Assembly (NCBI GenBank): GCA_964247055.1
Contig: OZ176050.1
Coordinates: 13,268,001 to 13,332,000, forward strand
Source: Paragordius varius
Lineage: Eukaryota; Nematomorpha
Direction: 5' to 3'
DNA length: 64,000 nt
Numbering within the stretch: the first letter of the stretch is position 1; each line of letters starts with the position of its first letter. The position numbers and the translations under genes are program-made. The notes under the pieces were generated by a model that was not told where the DNA came from, searched no databases, and saw only the letters and a list, made by a program, of their open reading frames with translations. Shown here one piece after another: positions 1-13,700 of this stretch.

Positions 1-65
1 TTAAGTTAAGGCTTTTTTATGATTTGCATGCCTTTGCAGTCAAAAGACTATTTTGCTATCGTAAC

Positions 66-565
66 TTATGTAATTGCCTTACTGGGCTTATGAAATTCCT
101 CATCCGCTTTCATTACTAAGACAACTTTTGGCTGGGAAAAAATAATAGATAATGACTTAAGTGTTGTGATGCTAACGCCTGGAAGGATCGCAAATATTGC
201 AGGCAGTTTTATACGGATAGAATGGCTAACCATATATAAAAAAGAAAAAGACGATACGTTTTCAAAAAATAAAATGTTTAAAAATATCATGACGAGTTTA
301 CAAGCCGCATTCACGAGAAATATAATAATTATAATATGAAATATCAAACATATAAAATTCATCGACTTTTAAAGTAGTATGTGTAAAATTTAATTAAATA
401 TAAATATGAAATGATTTGTTCATTCAAAATGATCACAATAGATAATAAGAATTAATTGAGGCAAAATTTTCGTTTGAGGAGTCGGCGATCGAATCAAGAA
501 GCGTGGAAGATTGTTGTAATTCGTCAGATTTAACGTCCAGTTGTAGGGTGGAAAGGGTGCTCCCA
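66..565 (-). CDS. Possible 3' exons of an unidentified gene
   Basis: Two minus-strand stretches look coding, but I do not recognise the protein. The first, about 565 down to 438, follows an acceptor-like TTATTAG and reads as a Ser/Asn/Asp-rich segment (begins LQNGSTLSTLQLDVKSDELQ). The second, about 226 down to 66, reads AILPGVSITTLKSLSIIFSQ followed by PKVVLVMKADEEFHKPSKAI and a stop. A GT near 437 and the AG near 226 are in compatible phase, so the two could be joined. They lie downstream of the NF-YB stop on the same strand, so they would be a separate gene whose 5' exons I cannot find. The second block is hydrophobic at its start, and the ending could also be made by a very short intron near position 80. 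This is an open-frame and codon-texture argument only. Confidence 0.28.
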
Positions 566-1303
566 TTTTGTAAACTAATAAAAAAAATTAAATTTCAAAG
601 CAAATCGATTAATACAGTAAAAATTGAAATTATATAGACAAATTTCATTTTTTTAAGACCACTGTATTTTTAAAAAATTTGATTTTCCTCATTGTTTTAA
701 AATGCAAAGTAAGAAATTGAGATGTAAATTGGTAACACAATTAATTAATTTTACAATTCTAATTTATATAGGAAAAATTAAGTTTAAATATGGCAGAGAA
801 AAACATTTGTTCAAATTTTACGATTTATCTATATGTCATTGACGGTATCGAAAAACATTTTAAAAGTTTACTATATGACAATATTTGCTTTAACCCTAGT
901 ATGCAAATACTCAATCTTAAAAAAGTTGACAATTTACTTATGTACAATAAAATTAACATCTACCGACAAACTTAAACTTTATCATATTTTAACAAGTAAT
1001 TTCCCTATTATAATTTATACAATTTAAAACAAATTTTTATGCAATAATTTTATGTTCTATTCCGTGTTTTCCAAGCAGAAATCATAGGTTATATTAATAA
1101 ACAAAGTATATGACAGTTTTTTAAAAAAAATATTTGTCTTTAAGCTCATACATTTTATCTTTATTATTTCAATATTTTAAGTAAAGTTTGACGATAAAAA
1201 CCTAATTTTGTTTTAAATTTAATATATATCTTAACACTAGTCATAGGGAGCAATCCAATTACTTATAATTAATATGGAAAATATAATTATAAAATATAAA
1301 TTA

Positions 1304-2804
1304 TTACATAGACGTAGTAGATGGGATTGTATTATTGTTTAATTGAGCCATAGAATTACTTTCATCTGTATGACCGTTTGAATTGAGAGACGGTATTTTC
1401 ATCCAAACATTTTTTGGTAAATTTGAAATTTCCGATGATAAATTTGAATTAGTTGCTAAAGAATTTAGCATATTTATATTACAACTATAAAGATAAAATG
1501 TAAAAACTTAATGACAAATATTTTTTAATAAAGACAATGTTTAAATCTTGATTCTTTTCAGTATATACGGTTTAAAGTTGGGAAATAAGGAATGTCGATG
1601 AAAATTAATAATAACCTTAATTATATATATTATAAAATTATAATCTTTAGGTTGTATGGCAAAAATAGATTAAAGAGTAAGGCTGTGTGTTAGGGAAAAA
1701 ATGTTTGCCTTTTAGTTTTCACATTGTGTCTTGATATAAATAATTTTATAATTACTTTTATGATTATTTTGGATAAAGGAATCATCATAATTGTTTGATG
1801 ATTCAGGAGGGGTAGCACTACTAGAAATAAATGGAAAATTTTGGGATGAACTTATCATTAATTCATTTTCTGTCATGATAGGGTTGTTGGCCTTCCCCAT
1901 GGCCATGTTGAGTAAGGCATTTTGCATTAATCTATTGGTGGATTTCATGCTCTATAGTAATTATTGAAATAAATAAAATAATTTAATACAGAAATATATT
2001 ATTTGTTGGTTAAATTAATTAGATATAAGAAACGAAAAAACCTATATTGTAAACGATTTTTGATCACAAAGAATATGAAAAAATTTTAATTAATAAAAGA
2101 TTCCAAAATAAAATCCAAATATTTTATATCGTCGCCTGGCCTGTAATTTACAATTTAGAACTGATCTATAACCTTATATTGCACACAAATAAAACAAATT
2201 TTAGGAACTTGTGTGTATTTATAACCATTGGTCAATAAAAAATATCAGAACAAAAACTGCCTAATTTTAAAGTAGAGATTTTAATAAATGTTTATTGGAG
2301 AAAATATATAGTATAAATAAAAATATTACATCACGATATTTGTATAAATAAAATTTTAGAGGCTGATAATATGAATCGAATCCAAGTGTGTTTAAAGCAT
2401 GTAAAATATCGTCACCATTTATAGTTTTCCTTTTTTCCTTTTGACAATTATCACTTGCCCTGGTAATTCAAAAATTTGATAAGTCAATGAAGTTATTAAA
2501 TTTAACAATTTATATTTTCAATACTCGCTAGTTAGGAAACTAATAAATTCTGATACACATTCTTGCATACACTCCTTAGCATCTTTTGATATCTAAATTT
2601 AAGACAACATTACCTTTCCATTAATGGGTACATTCCGTTTCATTAGTCTTCCAACATTTGCAATTGGCAAAAACCGATCCTTCAATAATATAATTTAAAA
2701 CTTGTTCTCTTAGCGGCTCATTGTCTTTTCCTATATATATAAAAAATATTATTACTTGATGAATAAATATCATCTTCATAAACGAGATATTGTGATGGGT
2801 CCAT
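1304..2804 (-). CDS. NFYB: NF-YB, CCAAT-binding transcription factor subunit (7 exons)
   Basis: Beta subunit of the nuclear CCAAT-box factor NF-Y, whose histone fold pairs with NF-YC and, with NF-YA, binds CCAAT promoters (family knowledge). Exons on the minus strand: 2804-2756, 2730-2702, 2679-2614, 2592-2525, 2459-2330, 1951-1756, 1455-1304; together 690 nt, 229 residues. Residues 27-114 are the histone fold: [15 protein letters not shown] (27-41), [18 protein letters not shown] (51-68), [11 protein letters not shown] (80-90), [18 protein letters not shown] (96-113). The family's ASxRC is ASDNC here. The tail is Ser/Asn-rich. The ATG at 2804 gives the short acidic N-terminus usual in the family, and an acceptor-like TTTTCAG ends 31 nt upstream, so a 5' UTR intron or leader splice is possible. 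Introns 1-3 are 25, 22 and 21 nt. The last two exons are placed by frame and splice phase and are less certain than the fold. Confidence 0.93.
2593..2755 (-). other. Three micro-introns of NF-YB (25, 22, 21 nt)
   Basis: Intron 1 is 2755-2731 (GTAATA...ATAG), intron 2 is 2701-2680 (GTTTTA...GAAG) and intron 3 is 2613-2593 (GTAATG...TTAG). Introns 1 and 2 shift the frame if kept; intron 3 is a multiple of three but carries in-frame TAA and TAG. Removing them joins [24 protein letters not shown] and NGK-ISKDAKE, the last two being near-invariant NF-YB sequence. None has an evident pyrimidine tract. Intron 4 (2524-2460) is 65 nt. Confidence 0.88.
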
Positions 2805-3540
2805 CTCGGTTTAAAAAACACATATGATATGGTGCCTGAAAATATTAAAAAGCTTATTTTTTGGTAAACGAAAAATTTTATTAAACATACTCCCTTGCAT
2901 ATTAACAATGACCTTTGGGGCTTGTTTTATACACTAGGGCCATCTAAAATTAAATATGAATAAATGTTTTAAATTAGGCCAAATTTGGGAATATGCTTTC
3001 TTCAGCCTTTCCCTTTTTTGTCCTAGTTTACATATTAGGGTATTTTTATACCACAGACCTCAATTTTTATCACTACTGATTAAAAGTTATTTTAGTTAAA
3101 ATTTAATTATCAAATTCACTTTATTAGAAAAAAAAGCATATATTTATACAGTTTTTGTAACTTCTATCTAAAATTTAATTAATTGAAACCAGACCATATT
3201 AATTAAATTATATCAAGTTTTGTTAATGTAGCCCGAAGGCTTTTTAAACCTCATTTTATTTTTTAACAATAATATACATTTATTCGACTTTGCATTAGCG
3301 ATTTAAAAAAATTATGGAGATAAATGACAGAAACAAGTGTGATGATATAGATTACTATTTCATTTTTTAAAAAAAATTAATAATGTCCCTTGATGGCTCA
3401 GGAAGGTATTTAAAAAATTTATCCAAATTTTTTTGCTATTGTTTTCTTTAAATATTTTCAAATCGTGAATATAACAAGAAAATATATAATATTTAAAAAA
3501 AATGTAAATTCACTTTAGAAACCTTTGAAAATACAATTTA

Positions 3541-4290
3541 CAAGCATTAATTATCGATTTTAATATCAGCTGTTTGTTTCAATCGTGTTTTAAAGTATCT
3601 AAATACGGGATCCAGAAGTCAAAAAACTAAAAATTATATTTTTTTACCAAAAACAGGAAAAGGGGGTTTGATAATTAGATTTTAACCAAAAAAACTTTAA
3701 AAACAGTAGTTTGTTTACTACTTTTCGGTACTAGAAAACTATCCCATATGTCTTAGGAAATAAAAGGTTATCAAGTGTTAACACTTTATTACGTAACTTT
3801 ATATCTCAAAGCAGCAGTTTGAAATTGGATATAAAATGTTATGATATTAGGCGGAATTTTATAATTTGGTTTTTTTATCCCTTTGAGCGCATTTTTTTAA
3901 AAAACATTTAATACGCCACTATTGATTTTTCCTTAAGGTTTATTGAATCGCTGATATAATAGAAGAAATTTATATTATGGTTAAATGTTAATAATTAATT
4001 TTTAATCTTTCAGGTTACATTACCAGCTAAACTTGATATTAATTGATTTTAAAATCAGCTGTTTAGTTAATTCGTGTTTTGGAGCTGTTCTAATCAAATA
4101 ATTTAAACTTTCATCTAATATAGGAAGACATACTCAAATAATTTTAAAACAGTAGTTTATTAACGAGATTGAGCTCTGGGAAATAAAACTACCCCAATAT
4201 GTCATCGCGGACATATGCTGACACCTGTTCGAGGAAATTGACTACTACATTTATACATAGATATAGGCCACTCAGCAAAATATTTTGTTG
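3541..4290. repeat. Old dispersed repeat in AT-rich intergenic DNA
   Basis: Two diverged copies of a block containing ATCAGCTGTTT followed by a TCGTGTTTT motif lie at about 3,563-3,610 and 4,045-4,095. The same block recurs at about 32,752-32,830 and 39,248-39,330 inside the repeat units further right. The flanks share phrases about an A-rich stretch, AACTATCC and AGGAAA, so the repeat is longer than the core. I see no coding potential. The rest of 2,836-5,080 is AT-rich sequence with no gene I can support. Confidence 0.5.
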
Positions 4291-5084
4291 CAGGGCCAAT
4301 AAAATATTTTTATTGTATCAAACTGCCTGGGCCATATGACACCCATTTGTATAGCTTTTTGATACATTTGGAGATATTTATCAAAAAAGTATATCAAAAA
4401 TAAATAAATATTTCAGGGCCATAAGAAGCACCTTTAGGGCCGCGGTTTTAATACCGCTGAAGTATGTGTTAAGCAGAAAAAATGTTTCCTTTAATAAAAA
4501 AAGTTGTTTTTTCGATTCGTTTGGTATCATATGGCGGATATTCGTATAAATTTTTTTGTTATTCGTAAAGCCATAATCTAGTTGTTAGATAAATTATTAA
4601 CAATTTAATCTAATCCTGTTAAGTACTATGATTATACAACATTCCGCACTCTTTTCAATCATAATTTTGGCAAAACAATTTTTTTTAAATTTTATAAAAA
4701 AAAATGTGTTTATAAAAGGAATTAAAACTTAACCGTTTTCGGTTCCGATTTCAGGCAAAAAACATTTCCAAAATTCCGATTCCAAATTTTTGGTCGTTCC
4801 AATGTTTATTGGTCAAATGGTTCCGACCTCGTTTTTTTATTTGAATAACTTTGTTAAATAGATGAAAGTTAAAGCCACCATAATAATGATCCGCTTATTT
4901 CTCTAAAAAATTATATTAATTATAATAAAGCATCTGAAATAAATTATTATGGTTTATATTTTATACATAATTGAAAATTATATTTGGGAACTGATATTCC
5001 ACTTTCAAAAACGATTAAGACCGACCGTTTTAGTCCCAATCCCAGTAACATATATTTTTTTGCTATATTACTGGTCAACTTGAA

Positions 5085-6560
5085 CGAAGGACCAAGTTCC
5101 TCGATGGTTAAGCTTGCGGGTAATTCCTTAGGAGGAGTTTGACCCCTTAAAGATTAAAATTTTCCCATGCTGTTTCTTTCAATTCCTTTATACATCTAAC
5201 AGATTCCTTCTTTACAGTATCCAGCCATCTTAACACCGGTTTTTCTTTTTCCTTCAACTTTTTCAAAAATCAAATCCTTCTCAAGGGATGTATTTCTTAA
5301 AATGTGACCAATGTAGGTTTATCTTTTTATTATAGTACCATTAAGCGACCCTCAATATTTAATTTTTCTCTTATTGTTTTTAACCTTGTCAGACCATCTT
5401 TATTCAACATTTTCCTCCAACACCACATTATAAATGCTGCAATCTTATATTCAATTTTAGTGTCCAACTTTCGGGAGCATAAGTAGCTCCCGGAAATACC
5501 TTGCATTTTATTACTCTAACTTTAGTCATAGTGATATCTTTACTTTTCCATAAGCTGACTTCCCTAATGTTATGCGGTGTTTAATTGGCGTGGAGAAGCC
5601 GTTGATATCTATTAGAGAGCCTAAGAATAGGATTTCATATACAACTTCTACTGTGGTGTCGTCTGTGGTTATATTAGGTTTGTTTTTTTGACTTTGGTTT
5701 TCTTAAGATTAAGGTTCAATCCATATCTTTCTTCCCTTACTAACCTTATATTATTCCAACTTTCTATATGTTAACTTGTAAAGATGAGGAGATAATATAA
5801 GAAATGTGAAATGAATTCATTCGGTTTTTTTAGGGTTTATATATACTAATTTTAGTTGTGCATAATTTGCATTATATCAATAAAATTTCAAGTAACAAAG
5901 GATATAATATTTACATAGTACACAAAATATAGAAAATAATACAATTCAAATAACGGTGAAAGTTATGATATACAACCAAGGTATGTATTTCACATTTGCA
6001 TGTAACACAGAAAATTATGATATAAAAACAAAGTATATCTTTCAGATTTGCATAACACTATATTATCCGCGATCAGCGTCGTGTCATCTGCGAATCTTAT
6101 TGTTAATACTTGTCCCTCCTATCCTTAGGCTTTCAGTAGCTTCATCTACTTTTCTCATGATCATTTCTGTACAGATATTAAACAAGTATGAGAGGCAACC
6201 GTGTTTAACACTTTGTATTGAAATTTGGTTGGTTCTGCCCAACGAGGTTTGTATTATAGCTTTTTGATGTTCATACAAATTTTTGAGCAAGGTTAGAAAC
6301 CCTAACTCCCATTGTTTCCAAACTTTGCCATAATTGGACACGGTAAATCAAACAAAAGCTTGGGTAAATAAAAACAACATATTACTCTTGATATTCTTTT
6401 TACATGTTTCTATTATGCGTCTCATTTAGAGATGTGATCTCTTGTGCTACATTCTTTCATAAATCCTGTTTAAACGTCTGGAATCTCCCTGGCTATCACA
6501 TGATGTAATTTGTTCTGGATGATTGTAGGGTTTTGCTGACCAAGTCATGACCCGTTTAAG
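5085..6560 (-). mobile_element. Degenerate LINE (non-LTR retrotransposon) reverse transcriptase fragment
   Basis: Read on the minus strand, broken frames give recognisable LINE reverse transcriptase. Around 6,340-6,070 there is a frame with KHGCLSYLFNICTEMIMRK, matching the family's QGCxLSPxLFNIYxExIMR, then IGGTSINN and, in another frame, RFADDTTLIAD, the FADD active-site box. Around 5,720-5,560 a frame gives EILFLGSLIDINGFST and GKSAYGK, matching the downstream thumb region. Around 5,290-5,100 Lys/Arg-rich remnants match the 3' ORF end. The copy is frameshifted and stop-ridden, so old and dead. The 3' part resembles the younger fragment at 45,546-45,887, so they are probably one LINE family. 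Confidence 0.75.
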
Positions 6561-7733
6561 GCCAGTGACTATTTATTTTTTGACCATGATCATTAAAAAA
6601 ACAGCTGTTTTTTTGAATTGCTGGTAAATTTTTTTTGGAAGAGAAATAAATTTTATTGTTTTTTAATATATTATTTAAAAACATAAATTAAATATTTAAA
6701 TATGCTAATTTAACAATATAAAATTGTTATACATGCATCGTTATACCATTAGCATTCCAGTTATTTCGAAAAACAAAACAATCAAGCACTTTGGAAAATA
6801 TGCAATTATTCCATATATGTGAACCGATATTTCGACAAAATATTCTATAATTGGATATTTCAATGATGAAAGAAAGTGCAAAACAAACTAGGTAAAATTT
6901 TATTTGAAATATCCAGTATTAGAAGCTATGTATTCGAAGATTCAGAAGGCACAAACATGAAGAAAATTTTATTTGAAAACAAAATTATTGATTATAATAA
7001 ATATCAAAAAAATGTATAATAAAAACTTTTTAATAACATGTCATTATTAGTGAAACGCAAGTGTCGTACGAACATTATTTTCACAATCCATTATCGCATG
7101 ATATTTACTTGAGAAAAAGTGGCCATGACCATGGTCTGACCGGAATTTTTTGAAAAAAGCAGTCAAATGCACAAATCTACTAATGAGAGTTATGTTTCTA
7201 TTGTTCTCCCAATTTAATTTATCTCCATTTTTAGACTGGGCAAACAGCGATGTTGTTGGCATTTGTTAAAATATTTTAATATTCTAATATTTAAAAACTT
7301 GCTCTCAGCTAATGAATGCTATTTGGAGAAAATAAATTAAAAGTGCAAGTTTGGAACAAGTTTACAAAAAAACTAAGAGATTTTTACCAATTAAATGTAT
7401 TTTATACTGCATACCAAGATTTTCTAATAAATTGTGGTTGAGTTTCTAATGATAAATTCTTAAAACTAATCCTGTACAAAAAATAATAGTAAAGTCGATT
7501 ATAAAAAATCTAAAAACCAAATATTTCTGATACATCCAAGTATTTTTCCGATAAATAAGCTAAAGTTAGTCCACATGGTTTATAAACATTTTTTTGTATG
7601 ATTTTTTCCGCCATTTTACATTGTTAACAACTAATCTTTTTATAAAATTTCAAATTAATTTTAATATATAATAAAGTATATATATAAAATTAGTTTATTA
7701 ATTGGCTAATAGCAAACCATATCATTTTTATCC
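6561..7733. other. Intergenic, no supported gene
   Basis: AT-rich spacer between the LINE fragment and the large zinc-finger gene. A 71-codon open frame on the minus strand at 7,262-7,047 is the only open stretch of note, and I see no motif or splice context supporting it. The promoter and 5' UTR of the zinc-finger gene should lie at the right end; I cannot point to a specific element. Confidence 0.4.
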
Positions 7734-10700
7734 ATGCCAAATATTCTGGAATGTGATATATGCGGTGAAATATTTAAAATTAAATCTTTACTATACAAGC
7801 ATTTATCAACTCATAAATCCAATGAAGAAATTCCCAAAACTAATGTTGTTACAAATGATACAACTACATCATCGGTTCAAAATTTTGTTTGTGAAAAATG
7901 TGAAGAAATATTTACGTCTGAATCAAACCTTAAAGATCATTTAAAATTATGTGAAAAACCTTTTAGTTGTTTGATCTGCCAAAAAGTATGTGATTCAGAA
8001 TGGGACTTACAAAAACATGAGGTGAAGCATAGTCGTAGTAAAAAGAAATGCAAATTTTGTGACAAATTGTTTGCCGTAATAGGGCATTTAGAACGTCATG
8101 AACAACTTCACAACAGTGAACCCAAACAATCAACAAACGAAGAGTTAAACGATGAAATAGCAAATTTTGATACCTCAAATATTCTATGCGACAAGTGCTC
8201 CGTAAATCTTAGTTCCTTTACCCCTGAACAAATACAACTCCATAAACTGCGCCATAGAAATATTTCTACCAATTCCAAATTTTTTCATACCCATCGTCGC
8301 GTACTAAATGAATCATCCACAAAAACTAAATCAAAAAAGAAGCTTATTAACAATTCCAATAGTAATTATAAGCGTCATACCGAATCTGCTCAATCAAAAC
8401 TTTATAAATTATTTGATCTTAATTCTGATCAGTTGACAACAATATTCGATACTTCATTTTGGTTGCATGATGATCTTCGCCAAATTACTCATGTAGGTGA
8501 CAACGATTCTGTTAATATTTTTTCACAGGTTGGTCAGACATATAGGTGCATTTTTTGCTCTTCGACATTCGATCAATCCATAGACCTGAAAAGGCATTTG
8601 TTTGGACACATGTCAGTCCCTTTATTCACTTGTGACATGTGCGGTGAACAGTTTGAAGAGAAGGCCCGTCTCCAAGACCATATTATTCAACATCAGCTTG
8701 AGGATACACCACTAACATGCAATATTTGTACCAAATCTTTTACATCACTCGAAGCATTACTTCACCATGAAAAAAGTCATGGCATCGCTTTTATTCCAAC
8801 TTCTATTCTTTCATCCATGATAATTGATGCACCTTCAACCGCTTCCAATGTATCTGCCACAGCTATTCCCGTTAATTTCAATGCGGTACTAGATACCGCT
8901 GTTATGCCTGAAATGAATTTTTCACTGAATAACGTTAACGATTCAGCCAACATTGACATAAGCAATTACAACAACCTCCAATTAGCTAATGCATTAATAC
9001 TAAATAATGCTGCTTTGCCAGGTGATGTTTTTATTTTTGAGTGGTTAAGGATTTTTTATCAATCCATGGTTAAGGTTTTAAAATCGTCTGGTCAGGGCTT
9101 GCAGTATGGTGTGCGTTAACAAATCTTATTTTGAATATTAGGTTTATATATTATTTTTATAATAAAAAGCAGACGGTACCGTTAACAATGTGTTAACTGC
9201 AACACTTCAACAAGCCTTTACGCCTTGTCCAAACTGTGGCAAACAATTTGATCGTTATGAAAAATATCAAGTTCATCACCAATTGTATCATGCAAAGAGA
9301 GCCCCCTTTTTCTGTGCTTTTTGTCGGAGTGACCCGACATCCTCACAATCCCAAAATTCAGTTTCTTTAGGGGCTGACCAAACCACACCTACTTTATTCA
9401 AATACAAGCGTGGTGCCGTTTTCGATCGCAAAATTTTGTTACTTAAACACCTTCGAAAGTATGCGTTTTTTAACAATTACATATTCTTAATTGTTCTGTG
9501 TATGCTAAATATACCTAAAATGGTTTATAAATATATTTTTATTAACGAACATATTAATTTTACGCAGATATCACAAAGATATATATAAACCAACTAAGTA
9601 CAAATGCACAATTTGCCGAGCCCTATTTTCTACCGAATCTTCTTTACGGGATCACGAATATACGCATGAGGATGTAAAAAGGTATAATGATATGTAATAT
9701 TTTTATAATTTGTTACTTTATTTTAAAAAGGCTGTAATTTACTGCTTAAAACAAATATAAGCGTTCAATCATTTTATTAATATAAAATATATTAGTTTTT
9801 CTGATATATAAATCATGCTTTTAATTCGCCGGGAATTTTTAACCTAATTCGTTGGTGTTTACACAGATATGTGATTTATAAATCACTAGGTTAAAAAAAT
9901 AAAGTCGACTATTTGATCAATAATAATTTTTATGTATCCACCAATAAAACTTTTATGCATTGTATTTTTAGATATAATTGCAATCTATGTGGCCTATATT
10001 TCCGACAAATTCTCAGCGTAAACAATCATTTGCGTAAATGTCATTTTGATGTTCCTGATTTGGAGTTATTGATTCAACGGTACGAATCAATGGCTAATGA
10101 AAGTCTTCTTTTTGGCTCTGATGCAGAATTCTTGAGCTCTCACCTAAGTGATTTTTGCTTACAAACTCTTCCATCAACATCACCGGTCGGCAAAACATTA
10201 GCAGCAAATAATCGTGAAAAAGATGACTTTAGCTTTGATATGGAAACGGATGATTGTGATACAGTTTTTTCTGGTGCTTTACAAAGGGTAGACACCGTTT
10301 CTGACGCTGATTACGTCGATGACTTTTTCCGACAACCATTTGATCAAAGCACCATCGCCGTTACTGGTGAGAATGGTGATGATAGTGAATGTAGCGTTTA
10401 TCAATGCACAAATTGTGGTTTGTGTTTCATGCAAGCGGAAGCTTTCAAAATTCACAATGGTGTCCATGGCAACAATGTGTTGGGTCGAGTGCCTTGTATC
10501 TCAGCATCTGAAACTACTTTGGAGTGTACGCAATGCTTTTTTATGACACGTGATATACCCATATTTAATGCCCATTTCCACACCAATTTCCATCACATGC
10601 GTCAAAATAATTATTTGTTGTTTGATTCATTGAAACCTTACAGAAGCGATTCAGGTTGTGATAAAAAACGTAGTCAAGAACAACATCTGCAAGCAAAAGC

Positions 10701-13700
10701 TATTACCACTACCTTCTTTGAATGTAAGACATGTCAAAGCTCCTTTTCAACCCAAATGAATTATATCAGGCACATTGGTGTACATAGCACCATATTACCC
10801 TATGAATGTTACTTGTGTGGCCAAGCGTACGTGATTGTGGAAAATTTGCGGAAACATTTGCTCATACACTTTGAAGTGTTGTATCGAACCCATAATCTTG
10901 CGTACTTTAAACCCGAATATTTGAGTGGCACATGCATATTTTTTCATTGTGTATATTGTGGTTCCATCTACGATACTAAATCTGAGTATCAGCACCATCA
11001 AGCAATATGCAGTAAACCATGTCCAGTTCTGCATTCAGCCTTAAAATCCAATAATATAAGCAGTGGAGGTATCCAGGAAATTTTGCATTACAGATGCGTT
11101 GATTGTCACCATGTTTTTCTCTCTAACGATCTTTACATTGGCCACGTGTGCCTTGGGAGTTGTGACAAACACCCTGCCCTACCATTCCTAGTTGATTATG
11201 GTATTCAAGGGGCTACTAGTCAAATCCTATCGTTGTACATGCCCCTCATGGGCACAGCCAGCAGTCACAATCAAAATGATACCAATAATAACACATTTGT
11301 TGGGGCAACTATTATACAGGACCCGTTTCCCCACCATCATGGAAATAAAAATAATCAAGGAAAATGTAACATTGTTACCACTGCCCCTACGTATACTGAC
11401 ATGTCCGCCAATAAACAACAACTAATGCCTTCTATGATGGTTTCAAAATATAATGCATACGGTTCCCAAACGACCCCAATCTTGAAATGTCTTGATGGGT
11501 CAAGTTCGGTCAAAACGTTGGGCGTTATCTTACCCGATAACCCGTGGGATGAACGATGGCCCAAATATCAAATGGTGGTTGAACGGAAACATCATTCCTG
11601 TCAATTGGATATATGTAAAAGGGATAGGGAAATTCTACGAACTTTTGAAACAAGAGATAACACAAATGGGAAAGGCGCCTACGAATTATGCGCAAAAAGT
11701 ATTCCCATCATTAATTTGCACCTATTTGATGCCGCTAAAGCCTACATTTGCTTGTGTTGTGACACGTGGAAAGCGACCAAAACCTCATATCGTGAACGCA
11801 AAATGCTTGATGATCACATTGTTAGTAGCCATTTCCGTGTTTTACCAGCTCTACAGTATATGTGCCATGTGTGCGGAAAATTCGCTAAAGCGGGTCGGAG
11901 TTATAAGGTGCATATGGAGAGGCATTCTTCAGTTCTTATGACTACTGCTCCAACAGGCTCATCAAGTCTCACCACTTTTGGCAAATCATTGAATAATAGC
12001 ATGACAAAAAACTTTTTTGTCGATCAATTATCTGAAGCTACCAACAGCAACACCGTAAACACCGACATAATATATGATTCATCAATCATTATGAATTCCG
12101 CCGCCGCCGCCCCCGCCTCTAATCATCAACCACCACAAACCTACCTTTGTGATCATTGTGCCTTGTGTTTTGTCACGAGACATGAGTTACATGATCATTT
12201 ACGTACCGTACATAATGATACAACAATTACCCTTGAACCCGATGAACCGCTGGATAGTTTGGAGCAATCAAACAGTGTTGTCGGTGAAAATTTGATAAAC
12301 TCTCTACTAAGGGCAACAAACAGTGGTATTGGTGAGGATGGTTCTCGCCTTTTCACCTGTGCCATTTGTTTGCGAGAATTCGATTCTCAGGCCAAATTTG
12401 CACTTCATTCATACACGCACACGGGTGTAAAACCCCATGTATGTAATGTATGCCTTAAAACTTTCACGAAACGTAACAAATTACTGGAACATGTTAGGAT
12501 GGTACATTCCTTAAACACTGTCACACAAGCGCAACAACCCCAATTGGTTAAATGTTTCATTTGTTCCCAAAGCTTTGCACATCGAGCCATGTTACAGGAA
12601 CATGTAAGTTCATGCCATGCCAACCAAATCTACAAATGTAAACATTGTGATAAAACGTTTTCGCATGAACCACACCTCCTTCGTCACCAAAGATCCCATA
12701 ACGGGAATAACCCGTACACGTGTCACATTTGTCACAAAGATTTTTATCGCAAAGAAAAACTGCAACGACACTTGTTTGTCCACGATTCCAACACCCTGTA
12801 CAAATGTGAAATTTGTCACAAGGGCTATTCAACACGCGAAGTTTTGGAAAAACATATATGTATACGGGAGAAGGGATGTGAAAACATTGTTTTCAAATGT
12901 CCACTTTGTCCCCGTAAGTTTACGTTTAAAAAGAATCTGGAATTGCATATAGCACATCATCAAACAAACGATAGCCGTAACGATCAGAAAAAAGTACCCA
13001 AACAGTATTACTGCAATCTGTGCCCAAAGGCATTCGTACACCTTAAGAAATTGAACCGACACTTGATTTTCCATCAAAAGTATCCAAACCTTGATGGTGG
13101 AATACCCATCATAGTTGAGGAAAAGAAATTTAAGTGTCACCTGTGTCCTAAAACGTTCATCAAAAATTTTTACCTAAAAAAGCATTTGGAAAATCATTAC
13201 AAATATTCGGCTGGCATTCGTAGAATGCGGGCACCCAACGTTGGAACCGTTCCTGATCCACCTACTTCAATGATGGATCCTTCGCTCCCCTTTTTTCATG
13301 CTGGCCCTTCGACAGTTTATGATTCAACCAATATGGTTAACATTAACAACAACAGCAACAATCAACAATTTATAGATAATTCAGCAGGTAATTGTAACAA
13401 ATATTTGCAGCTTTATACATACATATTTTATGTTTTATACATATTTTGAGTACTTTTTGAAATTCATTTACGTTTTTGTATAAAAATGTAATGGAATCAA
13501 ATTTAAATAACGAAATTGTATATATTAGTAAAGAAAATAATTTTCAACTAAAAATATCAAATATCAACCAAATTAAAATTTTTTTATTTTTTGTAATAAC
13601 TTTTGTTTATAGCCAACAATAATATTCTTTTTGTCCCAATGAACGCGGAAGATGTTAATATCAGTAATTTTACCGACGGAGGCTCATTGATTGGAATTGA

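Noticed and set aside
2593-2755. Sequencing or assembly errors as the cause of the short NF-YB insertions
   Set aside because: Errors would be one or two bases and would not begin with GT and end with AG at conserved protein boundaries in three separate genes.
7047-7262. A 71-codon minus-strand open frame in the spacer before the large zinc-finger gene
   Set aside because: It has no recognisable motif, no splice sites joining it to anything and no second copy.
9022-9169. Two further micro-introns (28 and 21 nt) just after the first exon of the large zinc-finger gene
   Set aside because: GT-AG pairs of that size exist here, but a single 148-nt intron joins the exons in phase without any extra assumption.
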